A DNA stretch of 6,465 nucleotides from Bacteroidaceae bacterium (GTDB taxonomy: Bacteria > Bacteroidota > Bacteroidia > Bacteroidales > Bacteroidaceae), in NCBI GenBank assembly GCA_900752815.1, contig CAADWS010000175.1:1-6465 (forward strand). The letters are read 5' to 3'. Positions 1 through 6,212 of this stretch are shown piece after piece. Position numbers and translations under genes: made by a program. The notes under the pieces were generated by a model. The model was not told where the DNA came from and made no database searches. It saw only the letters and a program-made list of their open reading frames with translations. How positions within the stretch are numbered: the stretch's first letter is position 1; each line of letters begins with the position of its first letter.

Positions 1-11
1 GGACTGTGTCG

Positions 12-38
12 GGCAGCGGCCGGGGAGGGCCTGCTGCC
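12..38 (-). terminator. GC-rich hairpin downstream of the GH2 gene, possible terminator
   Basis: GGCAGCGGCC (12-21) pairs with GGCCTGCTGCC (28-38), forming a 10-bp stem with one bulged base and a six-base loop. It lies 31 bases past the GH2 stop codon. On the minus strand no T-run follows within the window (positions 11-1 are mixed), so it is not a classic intrinsic terminator. It may simply protect the 3' end of the message or be an accident of base composition. Confidence 0.5.
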
Positions 39-69
39 ACTGCTTATGAAGAGAGTTTGCTTTCTGCGG

Positions 70-2172
70 TTAGAGTCCGGAGTGCGTGTTCTTGTTTTCG
101 AAGGCTTCGGGCGCGCGGTTTCTCGGTCCGTCGTAAATCCATTCGATTTCGTCGGTATAGGTCTTTCCGTCCTTCACGGCTGTGGCCTTGAGCACGTTCT
201 TTCCGTCGGCCAGTTCCACCTTGTCGAAGACGTAGTGCACGGCGGTATATCCCTGGCGGATGCCGGTGAGGGGCTTGCCGTTGAGTTCGACGGTGGGGGT
301 GCCGATGTTGGAGTAGACGGTAACGGTGGTCACCTTGTTCTCGCGCAGGCGGTTGCGGCGCTGGGTGAGATACACCACGGGGTCCTTGCTCCAGTTGGCC
401 TTATACCAGAAGTAGGAGTCCTTCTTCGTCTTGCGGTCGAAGGTGACGAGGCCTTTCATGTTGCGTCCCGGCACGCCGCCGCGGTTGGCCATCGGGGTGG
501 CGAAGTCGAAGGAGTTCCACAGGTAGGAGGCAATGATATAGGGGTGTTTGGCTATGACGCTCCAGTGATACTCGTGGGTCTTCGTCTGGAAGGTTTCCGG
601 ATAGTAGGGTTTTCCCCAGTTGAGCGACTCGCCGAGGTTCTCCGTCTGGTGGGCGATGTTGGCGTCGGCGCCATATTCGCTGAGGATGAACATCTGGTCA
701 GGATATTCCTTTTCCAGTCCCTCAATCCAGGGGTCGATGTCCTTGATTTTGCGTTCATACCAGCCGAAGTAGCGATTCATGGCCTGGATGTCGGCGTTGA
801 GGTTGACGGGGTGGTTCATGTGGCCGAATCCGTTGACTGACACCGTGTAGCGGTCGGGGTCTTCGCTCTTGGCCAGGTCGTGCAGCTCAGCGGTGAGCTG
901 TGCGGTGTAGGCATGCGGTGTGTACACCTCGTTGTGCAGTCCCCACACGTAGATGGAGGGGTGGTTGAAGCTTTGGCGGATGAGTTCGCGCAGCTGCTGC
1001 TTGGCATTGTCGGCTTCCTGTCCGCTGACGCGGTTGACGAAGGGGATTTCGGCCCAGATGATGAGTCCGAGCGAGTCGCAGCGCGAATAGAGATAGTCCG
1101 ACTGCTGGTAGTGGGCAAAGCGCACGGTGGTGGCGCCCACGTCCATGATGGTGGCCAGGTCGAAGTCGTGGTGTTCGTTCTTCAGCGCGCTGCCCAGTCC
1201 CAGATAGTCCTGGTGGCGGCATACGCCATACATGGGATATTTCTTTCCGTTGAGGTAGAAACCCTTGCCGGCAACGATTTCATATTTGCGCAGACCGAGG
1301 GGCTGCACCATCTCGTCGATGACGCGGCCGTCCTGCACGACGCGGCTCACCACCTTGTAGAGATAGGGGTCCTGGCGACCCTGCCACAGATGCGGCTTCT
1401 TGATGCGGAAGTCGGAGTAGAAGGCCTTTGTGCCCGAGGGGCTGAGGCGGATGGTCTGTTCGTCCTGTGCCACCTGCTTGCCCTCCTGGGTGTAGATGGT
1501 GTTCTGCAGCACGATGTCGGTGGGCTGGTAGGTGCTGTTGTCCAGCTTCACCTTCACCTTGACGTCGGCACTCTTGGCGCTGACGTTCTTCTGTGTGATG
1601 TAGACACCGGGCGAGGCGTTGTCGGTGACGGTGATGTTCGTCTTCTCGGTGACGATGAGCCACACCGGGCGGTAGATGCCTCCGTATACGCCGAAGAGCA
1701 CGTGGTTGATGGGGATGACGTCGGGGCGGGCGCTGTTGTTGGCCTTGACGAGAATTTCATTTTCCTTGCCGAACTTCACGGCGTTGTTGATTTCCATGGC
1801 AAAGGCCGAGTAGCCGCCCTTGTGGCTGCCCACGAGGGTGCCGTTGACGTAGACCTCGGCACAGGAGCCTACGCCTTCAAAACGCAGGAACACGCGCTTG
1901 TCGCGCAGTTCTTCGGCAAAGAAGTGCTTCTTGCGGTAGAAGGCGGCGCCTTCATAGAAGTTGTTGTAGCGCTGCATGTCCTTGGCGTTCCAGGTGTGGG
2001 GAATCTCCACTTTTTCCCACGCGGAGTTCCATTGTGCGGCCGCTTTGTCGGGTTCTGTGGAGAAGGGCCCTTTCTTGAAGCTCCAGCCGTCGTTGAAGGG
2101 GATGACTTCGCGGGCAAAGGCCTGGGCCATCAGGCAGCCGAGGGCCAGCAGTAGCAAGTGTCTTTTTTTCAT
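70..2172 (-). CDS. Exported GH2 glycoside hydrolase, beta-galactosidase-like
   Basis: This 700-residue protein belongs to glycoside hydrolase family 2, retaining enzymes that remove terminal beta-linked sugars, most often galactose. Residues 1-20 form a signal peptide ending in AFA before REV, so a periplasmic location is likely; Cys13 follows LALG, a poor lipobox. The sugar-binding jelly-roll domain spans about 24-175, with FNDGW, IPHTWN and the FEGVGS-AEVYVNG segment. An immunoglobulin-like domain covers about 178-295 and the TIM barrel about 300-590. The barrel carries YGVCRHQD (315-322), the acid/base glutamate E415 in GLHNE and the nucleophile E499 in SEYGAD. A C-terminal beta domain (about 595-680) resembles DUF4982. 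The protein is compact for the family but looks complete, ending in TAA. It lies 90 bp after the GH20 gene with no promoter visible between them, so cotranscription is likely. N571-M-K573 sits where beta-glucuronidases have NxK, so the exact substrate is open: galactosidase is favoured, glucuronidase possible. Confidence 0.5.
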   Translation of the reverse strand: MKKRHLLLLALGCLMAQAFAREVIPFNDGWSFKKGPFSTEPDKAAAQWNSAWEKVEIPHTWNAKDMQRYNNFYEGAAFYRKKHFFAEELRDKRVFLRFEGVGSCAEVYVNGTLVGSHKGGYSAFAMEINNAVKFGKENEILVKANNSARPDVIPINHVLFGVYGGIYRPVWLIVTEKTNITVTDNASPGVYITQKNVSAKSADVKVKVKLDNSTYQPTDIVLQNTIYTQEGKQVAQDEQTIRLSPSGTKAFYSDFRIKKPHLWQGRQDPYLYKVVSRVVQDGRVIDEMVQPLGLRKYEIVAGKGFYLNGKKYPMYGVCRHQDYLGLGSALKNEHHDFDLATIMDVGATTVRFAHYQQSDYLYSRCDSLGLIIWAEIPFVNRVSGQEADNAKQQLRELIRQSFNHPSIYVWGLHNEVYTPHAYTAQLTAELHDLAKSEDPDRYTVSVNGFGHMNHPVNLNADIQAMNRYFGWYERKIKDIDPWIEGLEKEYPDQMFILSEYGADANIAHQTENLGESLNWGKPYYPETFQTKTHEYHWSVIAKHPYIIASYLWNSFDFATPMANRGGVPGRNMKGLVTFDRKTKKDSYFWYKANWSKDPVVYLTQRRNRLRENKVTTVTVYSNIGTPTVELNGKPLTGIRQGYTAVHYVFDKVELADGKNVLKATAVKDGKTYTDEIEWIYDGPRNRAPEAFENKNTHSGL

Positions 2173-2206
2173 TGTTCAGGTATTTCAGTATTGGGTTGAG
2201 TCGTTT

Positions 2207-2228
2207 GTCGGGGCGGCGTCGGGGCGGC
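2207..2228. repeat. Tandem 11-bp repeat between the GH20 and GH2 genes
   Basis: GTCGGGGCGGC occurs twice without a gap (2207-2217 and 2218-2228) in the 90-bp spacer between the two hydrolase genes. I see no promoter or terminator in this spacer, which supports cotranscription. The repeat is probably a slippage product in a GC-rich spacer. Confidence 0.5.
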
Positions 2229-2262
2229 TGCCGTGAGGCGCTGCCGGCCGGGGCGCGGGTGG

Positions 2263-3837
2263 TTATCCGTTCTTGAGCACGTCGTCCTTGTCGGGAGCAC
2301 CCGGTTCGGGTGTCGACTCGGGGTGGAAAGGATTGAAATAGTAAATGCTCCGGCGGTCGAGGTATTTCAGGAAGTCGGGCAACTTCTGCATGAAGCGCTC
2401 CGTGTCCTTGCCGGCTTCGGGCGTCCAGCCTGATTCGGCCACAGCGGCCAGGCGGGGGAACACCATGAAGTCGAGCCGTTTGTTGTCGGCCACGCGTTCG
2501 GTCCACATGGACATTTGGAGTCCGAGCACCTGCTTTTCATGTCCTTGCAGCAGGTTGCCGAGCGATGCCGGGAAGCGGCAGAGGTCCTCCACGGGGTTGA
2601 ATCCGCCCCAGCGGCGACCCACCTTGTGGCTGTTGTGCTGCACGAAGTCGGAATAGAAGGGGCGGCGTGGGGTGAGGATGACGCGGTAGTTGCGCTCAAG
2701 CGCCTTGGCCAGCTGCTGGGGCTTGTCGTGCCGCCACCACATGACTACGAGCTTCTCCGGAGCGATGCCGGCGTCGACGGCTTCGTCCCAGGCGATGATG
2801 GTCTTTCCCTTGCTGTGCACGATGTCGGCAATGCGGCGCAGGAAGTAGTGCTCAAGGCCCACTTCGTCCTTGAGTCCCTTGTCGCGGATGAACTGTTGCA
2901 TCTGCGGGTCGGTATACCAGCTCTGGTTGCCGTAGTGCACTTCGTCGCCGCCGATGTGGATGTAGGGGGAGGGGAAGAGTTCGAAAAGTTCGTCGAACAC
3001 ATTGCTGATGAACTCGTAGGTGGCTTCCTTGCAGGGGTGGAAGGTGAAGTGCTCCCAGTCACCCTTGCCGCCTCCCGAGATTTCCGGATAGGAGCGGCAC
3101 ACGGCTGTGGCGTGTCCCGGCATGTCGAATTCCGGCACCACCATGATGTGGCGCTCGCTGGCGTAGGCCACGATTTCGCGGATGTCGTCCTGAGTATAGA
3201 ACGTGGCGGGCGCCTTCGGGTCGTGCCAGTTGCCCACGGCTCCTTCGGTGGTGAGTTTGGGGTAGCGCTTGATTTCGATGCGCCATCCGGGCTGGTCGGT
3301 CAGATGCCAGTGGAACACGTTGAGGTGGAGGGACGACATGATGTCGAGATACTGCTTTACCTTTTCCTTTCCGAAGAAGTGGCGGCTTTCGTCAAGCATG
3401 AAGCCGCGCCACTGGTAGCGTGGCGCATTGTCGATGCGGCAGCAGGCCAGGGTGCCGTTGCCGGTTTCCACCATCTGGAGGAGGGCCTCGCCGGCGTGCC
3501 AGAGTCCGGCTTCGTCAGAGGCCGTCAGCTGGATGCCTTCTGCGTTGACTTCCAGCCGGTAGGCTTCAGCGGCAAGGCCGGCCTTGCGGTCCAGCTCCAC
3601 CCGGATGCGGGTGCGCCCGTCGGCAGTGTTCCAGCCGTGGTTTTCGATTTCGCGGGCAATGCGCCGCGCCACATCCTTGGCATAACCCTTGTTGCCCTTG
3701 ACCGAGAGTTGCTGCCCGATTTTCATCTCGCCGCCGCTGAGGGTCAGGGCCGCCGGAGTGGGAAACAGGCTGGACTGGCCTGCCATGGGCAGAGCTATGA
3801 GCAGGAACAGGAAAAGCTGCAGAATTCTTGTTTTCAT
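2263..3837 (-). CDS. Exported GH20 beta-N-acetylhexosaminidase
   Basis: This 524-residue protein is a family GH20 enzyme, which releases terminal beta-linked GlcNAc or GalNAc by substrate-assisted catalysis. I chose the ATG at 3837 because it opens a textbook signal peptide (MKTR followed by LQLFLFLLIALPMAG, cleavage near residue 20). An in-frame ATG at 3996 would add 53 residues that hide the signal and run through the promoter region. There is no lipobox cysteine, so the product is probably soluble in the periplasm or secreted. The GH20b-type N-terminal domain covers about 22-137 and the catalytic barrel about 141-475. Recognisable motifs are RGFMLDESRHFF (144-155), WHLTDQPGWR (177-186), PEFDMPGHA (235-243), the catalytic pair D298-E299 in HIGGDE, WDEAVDAG (350-357) and MWTER (444-448). 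It lacks the extra C-terminal modules of larger Bacteroidota hexosaminidases. It is the first gene of the leftward unit. Family assignment is secure; the natural glycan is not. Confidence 0.5.
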   Translation of the reverse strand: MKTRILQLFLFLLIALPMAGQSSLFPTPAALTLSGGEMKIGQQLSVKGNKGYAKDVARRIAREIENHGWNTADGRTRIRVELDRKAGLAAEAYRLEVNAEGIQLTASDEAGLWHAGEALLQMVETGNGTLACCRIDNAPRYQWRGFMLDESRHFFGKEKVKQYLDIMSSLHLNVFHWHLTDQPGWRIEIKRYPKLTTEGAVGNWHDPKAPATFYTQDDIREIVAYASERHIMVVPEFDMPGHATAVCRSYPEISGGGKGDWEHFTFHPCKEATYEFISNVFDELFELFPSPYIHIGGDEVHYGNQSWYTDPQMQQFIRDKGLKDEVGLEHYFLRRIADIVHSKGKTIIAWDEAVDAGIAPEKLVVMWWRHDKPQQLAKALERNYRVILTPRRPFYSDFVQHNSHKVGRRWGGFNPVEDLCRFPASLGNLLQGHEKQVLGLQMSMWTERVADNKRLDFMVFPRLAAVAESGWTPEAGKDTERFMQKLPDFLKYLDRRSIYYFNPFHPESTPEPGAPDKDDVLKNG

Positions 3838-3871
3838 AGTTGTTGCGTTTTTGTTCAAGTGGATAGGATTC

Positions 3872-3899
3872 CGGCAGGACTGCCTGGAGTTGCCTGCCG
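3872..3899. repeat. Perfect 7-bp inverted repeat in the hydrolase leader
   Basis: CGGCAGG (3872-3878) and CCTGCCG (3893-3899) are perfect inverted copies separated by 14 bp. A smaller competing hairpin, CAGG-ACTG-CCTG, lies at 3875-3886. Another perfect palindrome, CCGGCCGG, is at 3905-3912. The repeat falls 35-62 bp before the GH20 start, inside its likely 5' leader. It could be an operator, an mRNA hairpin or a chance GC-rich fold; no U-run follows on either strand, so it is not a standard terminator. Confidence 0.5.
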
Positions 3900-3951
3900 T
3901 TTCGCCGGCCGGTCCGTTCCGCAGAAAGGAACTCCCTGCCGCTTTTCTTGG

Positions 3952-3959
3952 CAAAATTA
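3952..3959 (-). promoter_or_regulatory. Possible -7 element for the GH20-GH2 unit
   Basis: Read on the minus strand, 3959 to 3952 is TAATTTTG, a full match to TAnnTTTG. I could not find a TTTG or TTG at the expected 19-21 bp upstream, so this is only half a promoter; an activator such as the adjacent AraC proteins could compensate for the missing -33. It would give a leader of about 105-110 nt before the GH20 ATG at 3837. Confidence 0.5.
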
Positions 3960-3982
3960 CGAAAAAAAAGGTGTGCTTTCGG

Positions 3983-4014
3983 CTTGATATTTGCAATTAT
4001 TTTGCTTATTTTTG
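3983..4014 (+). promoter_or_regulatory. Bacteroidota-type promoter for the first AraC gene
   Basis: A -33-like CTTG (3983-3986) is followed after exactly 20 bp by TATTTTTG (4007-4014), a full match to the TAnnTTTG -7 element of Bacteroidota housekeeping promoters. Transcription would begin near 4021, leaving a leader of roughly 34 nt before the ATG at 4055. The assignment rests on motif and spacing only. Confidence 0.5.
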
Positions 4015-4054
4015 CGAAAACATTATGAACTCAATCTGTTAGCTGCCGTATTCC

Positions 4055-4966
4055 ATGAAAAAGATAGTAAACGAACAGTTGGACATCACCAATGTAAGCC
4101 CGGTGCGTTCTCGTTTTTATGATTACAAGAACTTCACTTATCCCTGGCATTTCCACAGCCAGTATGAGCTCATGTATGTCGATGAGGGCGAAGGGTATTG
4201 TGTGATTGGCGACAACATTCTCAACTATTCGGGGAAGACACTTTTCTTCTTCGGGCCCGACCTGCCGCATTGGATGCAGAACAATGATGAGTATTACACC
4301 GAGGAGTGTCCGCTCCGCACGAAGGGGGTGATTGTGCAGTTTGAGAAGGATTTCATGCAATATTCCTTTTCCAATTACGTGCAGTTTGCCCAGTTGCGGG
4401 AATTACTGGCTCTTACGCACCGGGGTATCCGTTTCCCGCTGGAGGAATATCCTGAAGTGCAGCAGCTGCTTCGCCGGATGCCCGATTCGCAGGGCATCGA
4501 GCAGTTTGTCGTCCTGTTGCAGCTTTTCAAAGAACTTTCTGGTATACAGGGCATGGAACTGGGAGCCTCGCCCAATTATGAAACGACGCTGGGCAATTTC
4601 AAGGACGGCAAGCTCGACAAAATCATAGCCTATATCAACCGCCATTATGTCCGCGATATTCCCCTGGAGGAGGTGGCTTCCTTTGCGGCGATGAATCCGG
4701 CATCGTTCTGTCGCTTTTTCAAGTACAAGACGGGCAAGACGTTCAAGGAATATGTCATTGAAATGCGTGTGGGATATGCCTGCAAGCTGTTGGCGGCAGA
4801 GCACCAGACGGTGGCGCAGATTTGTTTCCGGAGCGGTTTCGACTCGCTTTCGCATTTCAACCGCTGTTTCCGGAAGGTGACTGGCTGTTCGCCCACTCTT
4901 TTCCGGGCCCGGCTGTTCAAGGACGAGAAGAAAGAGAAGAAAACAAAGTCCGGAAAAAAGGAATGA
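4055..4966 (+). CDS. AraC-family transcriptional regulator, first of a tandem pair
   Basis: This 303-residue cytoplasmic regulator has an N-terminal cupin (AraC_binding-type) domain and a C-terminal AraC/XylS double helix-turn-helix. The cupin core includes WHFHSQYELMYVDEGEG at 31-47 and GPDLPHW at 67-73. Together these retain the whole metal-type cupin pattern (H32, H34, E38, H72), plus G45 and N76. A helical linker covers about 110-185. The first HTH is about 203-223 (LEEVASFAAMNPASFCRFFK) and the second about 252-275, followed by the family signature GFDS-HFNRCFRK-GCSP (261-280). Residues 289-303 form a lysine-rich tail that the neighbour lacks. The gene faces away from the GH20-GH2 unit across a 217-bp region, so control of those hydrolases is a reasonable inference but is not shown by the sequence. 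The effector is unknown. The ATG at 4055 is supported by a matching start (MKKI-NEQLDIT) in the paralogue and by a promoter about 40 bp upstream. Confidence 0.5.
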   Translation: MKKIVNEQLDITNVSPVRSRFYDYKNFTYPWHFHSQYELMYVDEGEGYCVIGDNILNYSGKTLFFFGPDLPHWMQNNDEYYTEECPLRTKGVIVQFEKDFMQYSFSNYVQFAQLRELLALTHRGIRFPLEEYPEVQQLLRRMPDSQGIEQFVVLLQLFKELSGIQGMELGASPNYETTLGNFKDGKLDKIIAYINRHYVRDIPLEEVASFAAMNPASFCRFFKYKTGKTFKEYVIEMRVGYACKLLAAEHQTVAQICFRSGFDSLSHFNRCFRKVTGCSPTLFRARLFKDEKKEKKTKSGKKE

Positions 4967-5015
4967 CACCCTGGCCGTGTTTCCAGCCTTCGTGTCTTCC
5001 CCGGGTTTTGCAGTG

Positions 5016-5049
5016 TATGGGTTTTTCCTGAGTATATGGTTTTTTCCTG
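5016..5049 (+). repeat. Two-copy 15-bp direct repeat upstream of the second AraC gene
   Basis: TATGGGTTTTTCCTG (5016-5030) recurs as TATGGTTTTTTCCTG (5035-5049), 14 of 15 identical, with a 19-bp period. It ends 7 bp before the ATG at 5057. Direct repeats spaced by roughly two helical turns are the usual form of AraC-family binding sites, so an autoregulatory operator is possible. A local sequence duplication without function would look the same. Confidence 0.5.
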
Positions 5050-5056
5050 TTAGACT

Positions 5057-5953
5057 ATGAAGAAAATATTGAATGAACAACTGGACATTACGCCGTCAAA
5101 TCCGTTGCGAATCCGGTATTACGACTACAAGAACTATACTTTTCCTTGGCATTACCACTGTCAGTATGAACTGATTTATGTGGAAGAAGGCGAAGGGTAT
5201 TGTGTCGTAGGTGATAATATTCTGAATTACACTCACGAGAGTCTTTTCCTGCTCGGCCCGAATCTGCCCCACTGGATGCAGAATAATGAGGAATATTACC
5301 AGGAAGACTGTCCGCTGCGTGTGAAAGGGGTGAATGTGCAGTTTGAGAAAGATTTGATGCAGTATTCCTTTTCCAATTATCTGCAGTTCTCCAGTCTGCG
5401 CGAGCTGTTGTCTCTTTCCAGTCGCGGGATTCATTTCGACTTGCGGAAGCATCCGCAAGTGTCTGCCTTGATGAAGAAGATTCCCGGTTCCAAGGGAGTG
5501 GACCAGTTTGTGCTGCTCTTGCAGGTGTTCAGCGAATTGTCCAAAATCAAGGAGATGGTGATTGGCGCTTCACCCAACTACGAAGAGACGCTGGGGAATT
5601 TCAAGGTAGGAAAACTGGATAAGATTATCGCTTATCTCAGCCGCCATTATACCCGTGAAATCACGCTGGAGGAAATCTCGTCCTTTGCAGCAATGAATCC
5701 TTCGTCGTTCTGTCGTTTTTTCAAGGGAAATACAGGAAAGACATTCAAGGAATATATCGTGGAGATGCGGGTGGGTTACGCCTGTAATCTTTTGGCGGTC
5801 AGCCAGCTCAGCATTTCGCAGATTTGTTATCAGAGCGGCTTCGATTCGGTTTCGCATTTCAACCGTTGTTTCCGGAAGATGAAGGGTTGTTCGCCTTCGG
5901 AATACAAAGACATGATATTCAAGGAGAGGGATATAAAGGCCCGCTTGCGCTAA
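5057..5953 (+). CDS. AraC-family transcriptional regulator, second of a tandem pair
   Basis: This 298-residue protein is a paralogue of the preceding regulator; the two align without gaps over 290 residues at about 68% identity by hand count. The same parts are present: a cupin domain with WHYHCQYEL at 31-39 and GPNLPHW at 67-73 (H32, H34, E38, H72 kept), a first HTH around 203-223 (AAMNPSSFCRFFK) and a second at about 252-275 with the GFDS-SHFNRCFRK-GCSP signature. The recognition helices differ from the neighbour only by conservative changes (A216S, L265V), whereas residues 128-170 differ most. The two proteins may therefore bind similar sites but respond to different signals; that is inference. 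The C-terminus is short (FKERDIKARLR) and lacks the lysine-rich tail. The gene starts 90 bp after its neighbour. I see no good -33/-7 promoter in that gap, so readthrough from the first gene is possible. A 15-base direct repeat lies immediately upstream. Confidence 0.5.
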   Translation: MKKILNEQLDITPSNPLRIRYYDYKNYTFPWHYHCQYELIYVEEGEGYCVVGDNILNYTHESLFLLGPNLPHWMQNNEEYYQEDCPLRVKGVNVQFEKDLMQYSFSNYLQFSSLRELLSLSSRGIHFDLRKHPQVSALMKKIPGSKGVDQFVLLLQVFSELSKIKEMVIGASPNYEETLGNFKVGKLDKIIAYLSRHYTREITLEEISSFAAMNPSSFCRFFKGNTGKTFKEYIVEMRVGYACNLLAVSQLSISQICYQSGFDSVSHFNRCFRKMKGCSPSEYKDMIFKERDIKARLR

Positions 5954-6035
5954 ATGTTTTGTGGCTTTTCCGGATGGAAGGAGCCGGCTGGTTGTATTCT
6001 TGTCGGTTATAGCCGGATTATAGCCTGTAGAGATG

Positions 6036-6074
6036 AAAAAAGGCTGTGCTGCCGGTGAGTATTGCCGTTTTTTT
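6036..6074 (+). terminator. Possible intrinsic terminator after the second AraC gene
   Basis: The segment ends in seven T (6068-6074). Two alternative stems precede it: CGGTGA (6053-6058) with TTGCCG (6062-6067), which needs two G-U pairs and a three-base loop, or AAAAAAGGC (6036-6044) with GCC-G-TTTTTT (6064-6073), which has one bulged G. Either gives an A-tract/stem/U-tract form about 80-115 bases past the stop codon at 5953. The stems are weak, hence the moderate confidence. Confidence 0.5.
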
Positions 6075-6086
6075 GTGGCGGATGAT

Positions 6087-6139
6087 GCGCCAGTCACGGT
6101 CGGAATGCGATTACTCGCGAATGGCGCGATGTTTTTTTT
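6087..6139 (+). other. Nested stem-loop followed by an eight-T run
   Basis: GCGCCA (6087-6092) pairs with TGGCGC (6122-6127), enclosing a small hairpin GCGA-TTAC-TCGC (6107-6118). GATG and then eight T (6132-6139) follow. TGGCG at 6076-6080 can pair with CGCCA at 6088-6092 instead, so the two folds exclude each other, as in attenuators. No gene sits directly behind it, so it may be a second terminator, part of a small RNA, or a palindromic element. Confidence 0.5.
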
Positions 6140-6212
6140 CGCCGGTCGGGATGCCTTGTGCGGAGTGATGCAAGGCTGGGCATGTTTCCTTCTTGTGAGG
6201 CCGTCGGCAAAA
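6136..6212 (+). other. Long imperfect stem-loop in the gene-free region
   Basis: TTTT-C-GCCG (6136-6144) pairs with CGGCAAAA (6205-6212), with one bulged C. CGG (6147-6149) then pairs with CCG (6201-6203), and an internal hairpin joins GCCTTG (6153-6158) to CAAGGC (6171-6176). The whole unit is about 77 bases. It could be a small structured RNA or a REP/MITE-like repeat; I recognise no named family. It shares its T-run with the preceding stem-loop. Confidence 0.5.

Noticed and set aside
46..840. 264-codon plus-strand frame opposite the GH2 gene
   Set aside because: It is antisense to a gene with clear GH2 motifs; the Val/Gly/Leu/Ala-rich translation is typical of a mirror frame in GC-rich coding DNA.
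880..2154. 424-codon plus-strand frame opposite the GH2 gene
   Set aside because: It lies entirely within the GH2 coding strand's complement, has no recognisable domain, and shows the same Val/His/Gly/Ala bias.
1952..2506. 184-codon minus-strand frame across the GH20-GH2 junction
   Set aside because: It overlaps both real genes in another frame, is Arg/Pro/Gln-rich, and has no domain.
2515..3987. 490-codon plus-strand frame opposite the GH20 gene
   Set aside because: It is antisense to the catalytic domain of GH20 and runs through the intergenic leader; no domain is recognisable.
3838..3996. Upstream in-frame start (3996) for the GH20 gene
   Set aside because: It would add 53 residues before a textbook signal peptide and would span the proposed promoter region.
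5007..5040. Possible promoter for the second AraC gene (TTTG at 5007-5010)
   Set aside because: The nearest TA-containing candidates (5033 or 5035) are 22-24 bp away and do not match TAnnTTTG, so I do not call it.
5016..5049. CRISPR-like repeat
   Set aside because: There are only two copies, the gap between them is 4 bp, and no cas gene is in the window.
4403..5080. 225-codon minus-strand frame opposite the first AraC gene
   Set aside because: It is antisense to the conserved HTH region, and a similar frame opposite the second paralogue shows that it mirrors the duplicated gene.
5570..6097. 175-codon minus-strand frame opposite the end of the second AraC gene
   Set aside because: It mostly mirrors the HTH coding sequence and begins in the stem-loop region; no domain is seen.
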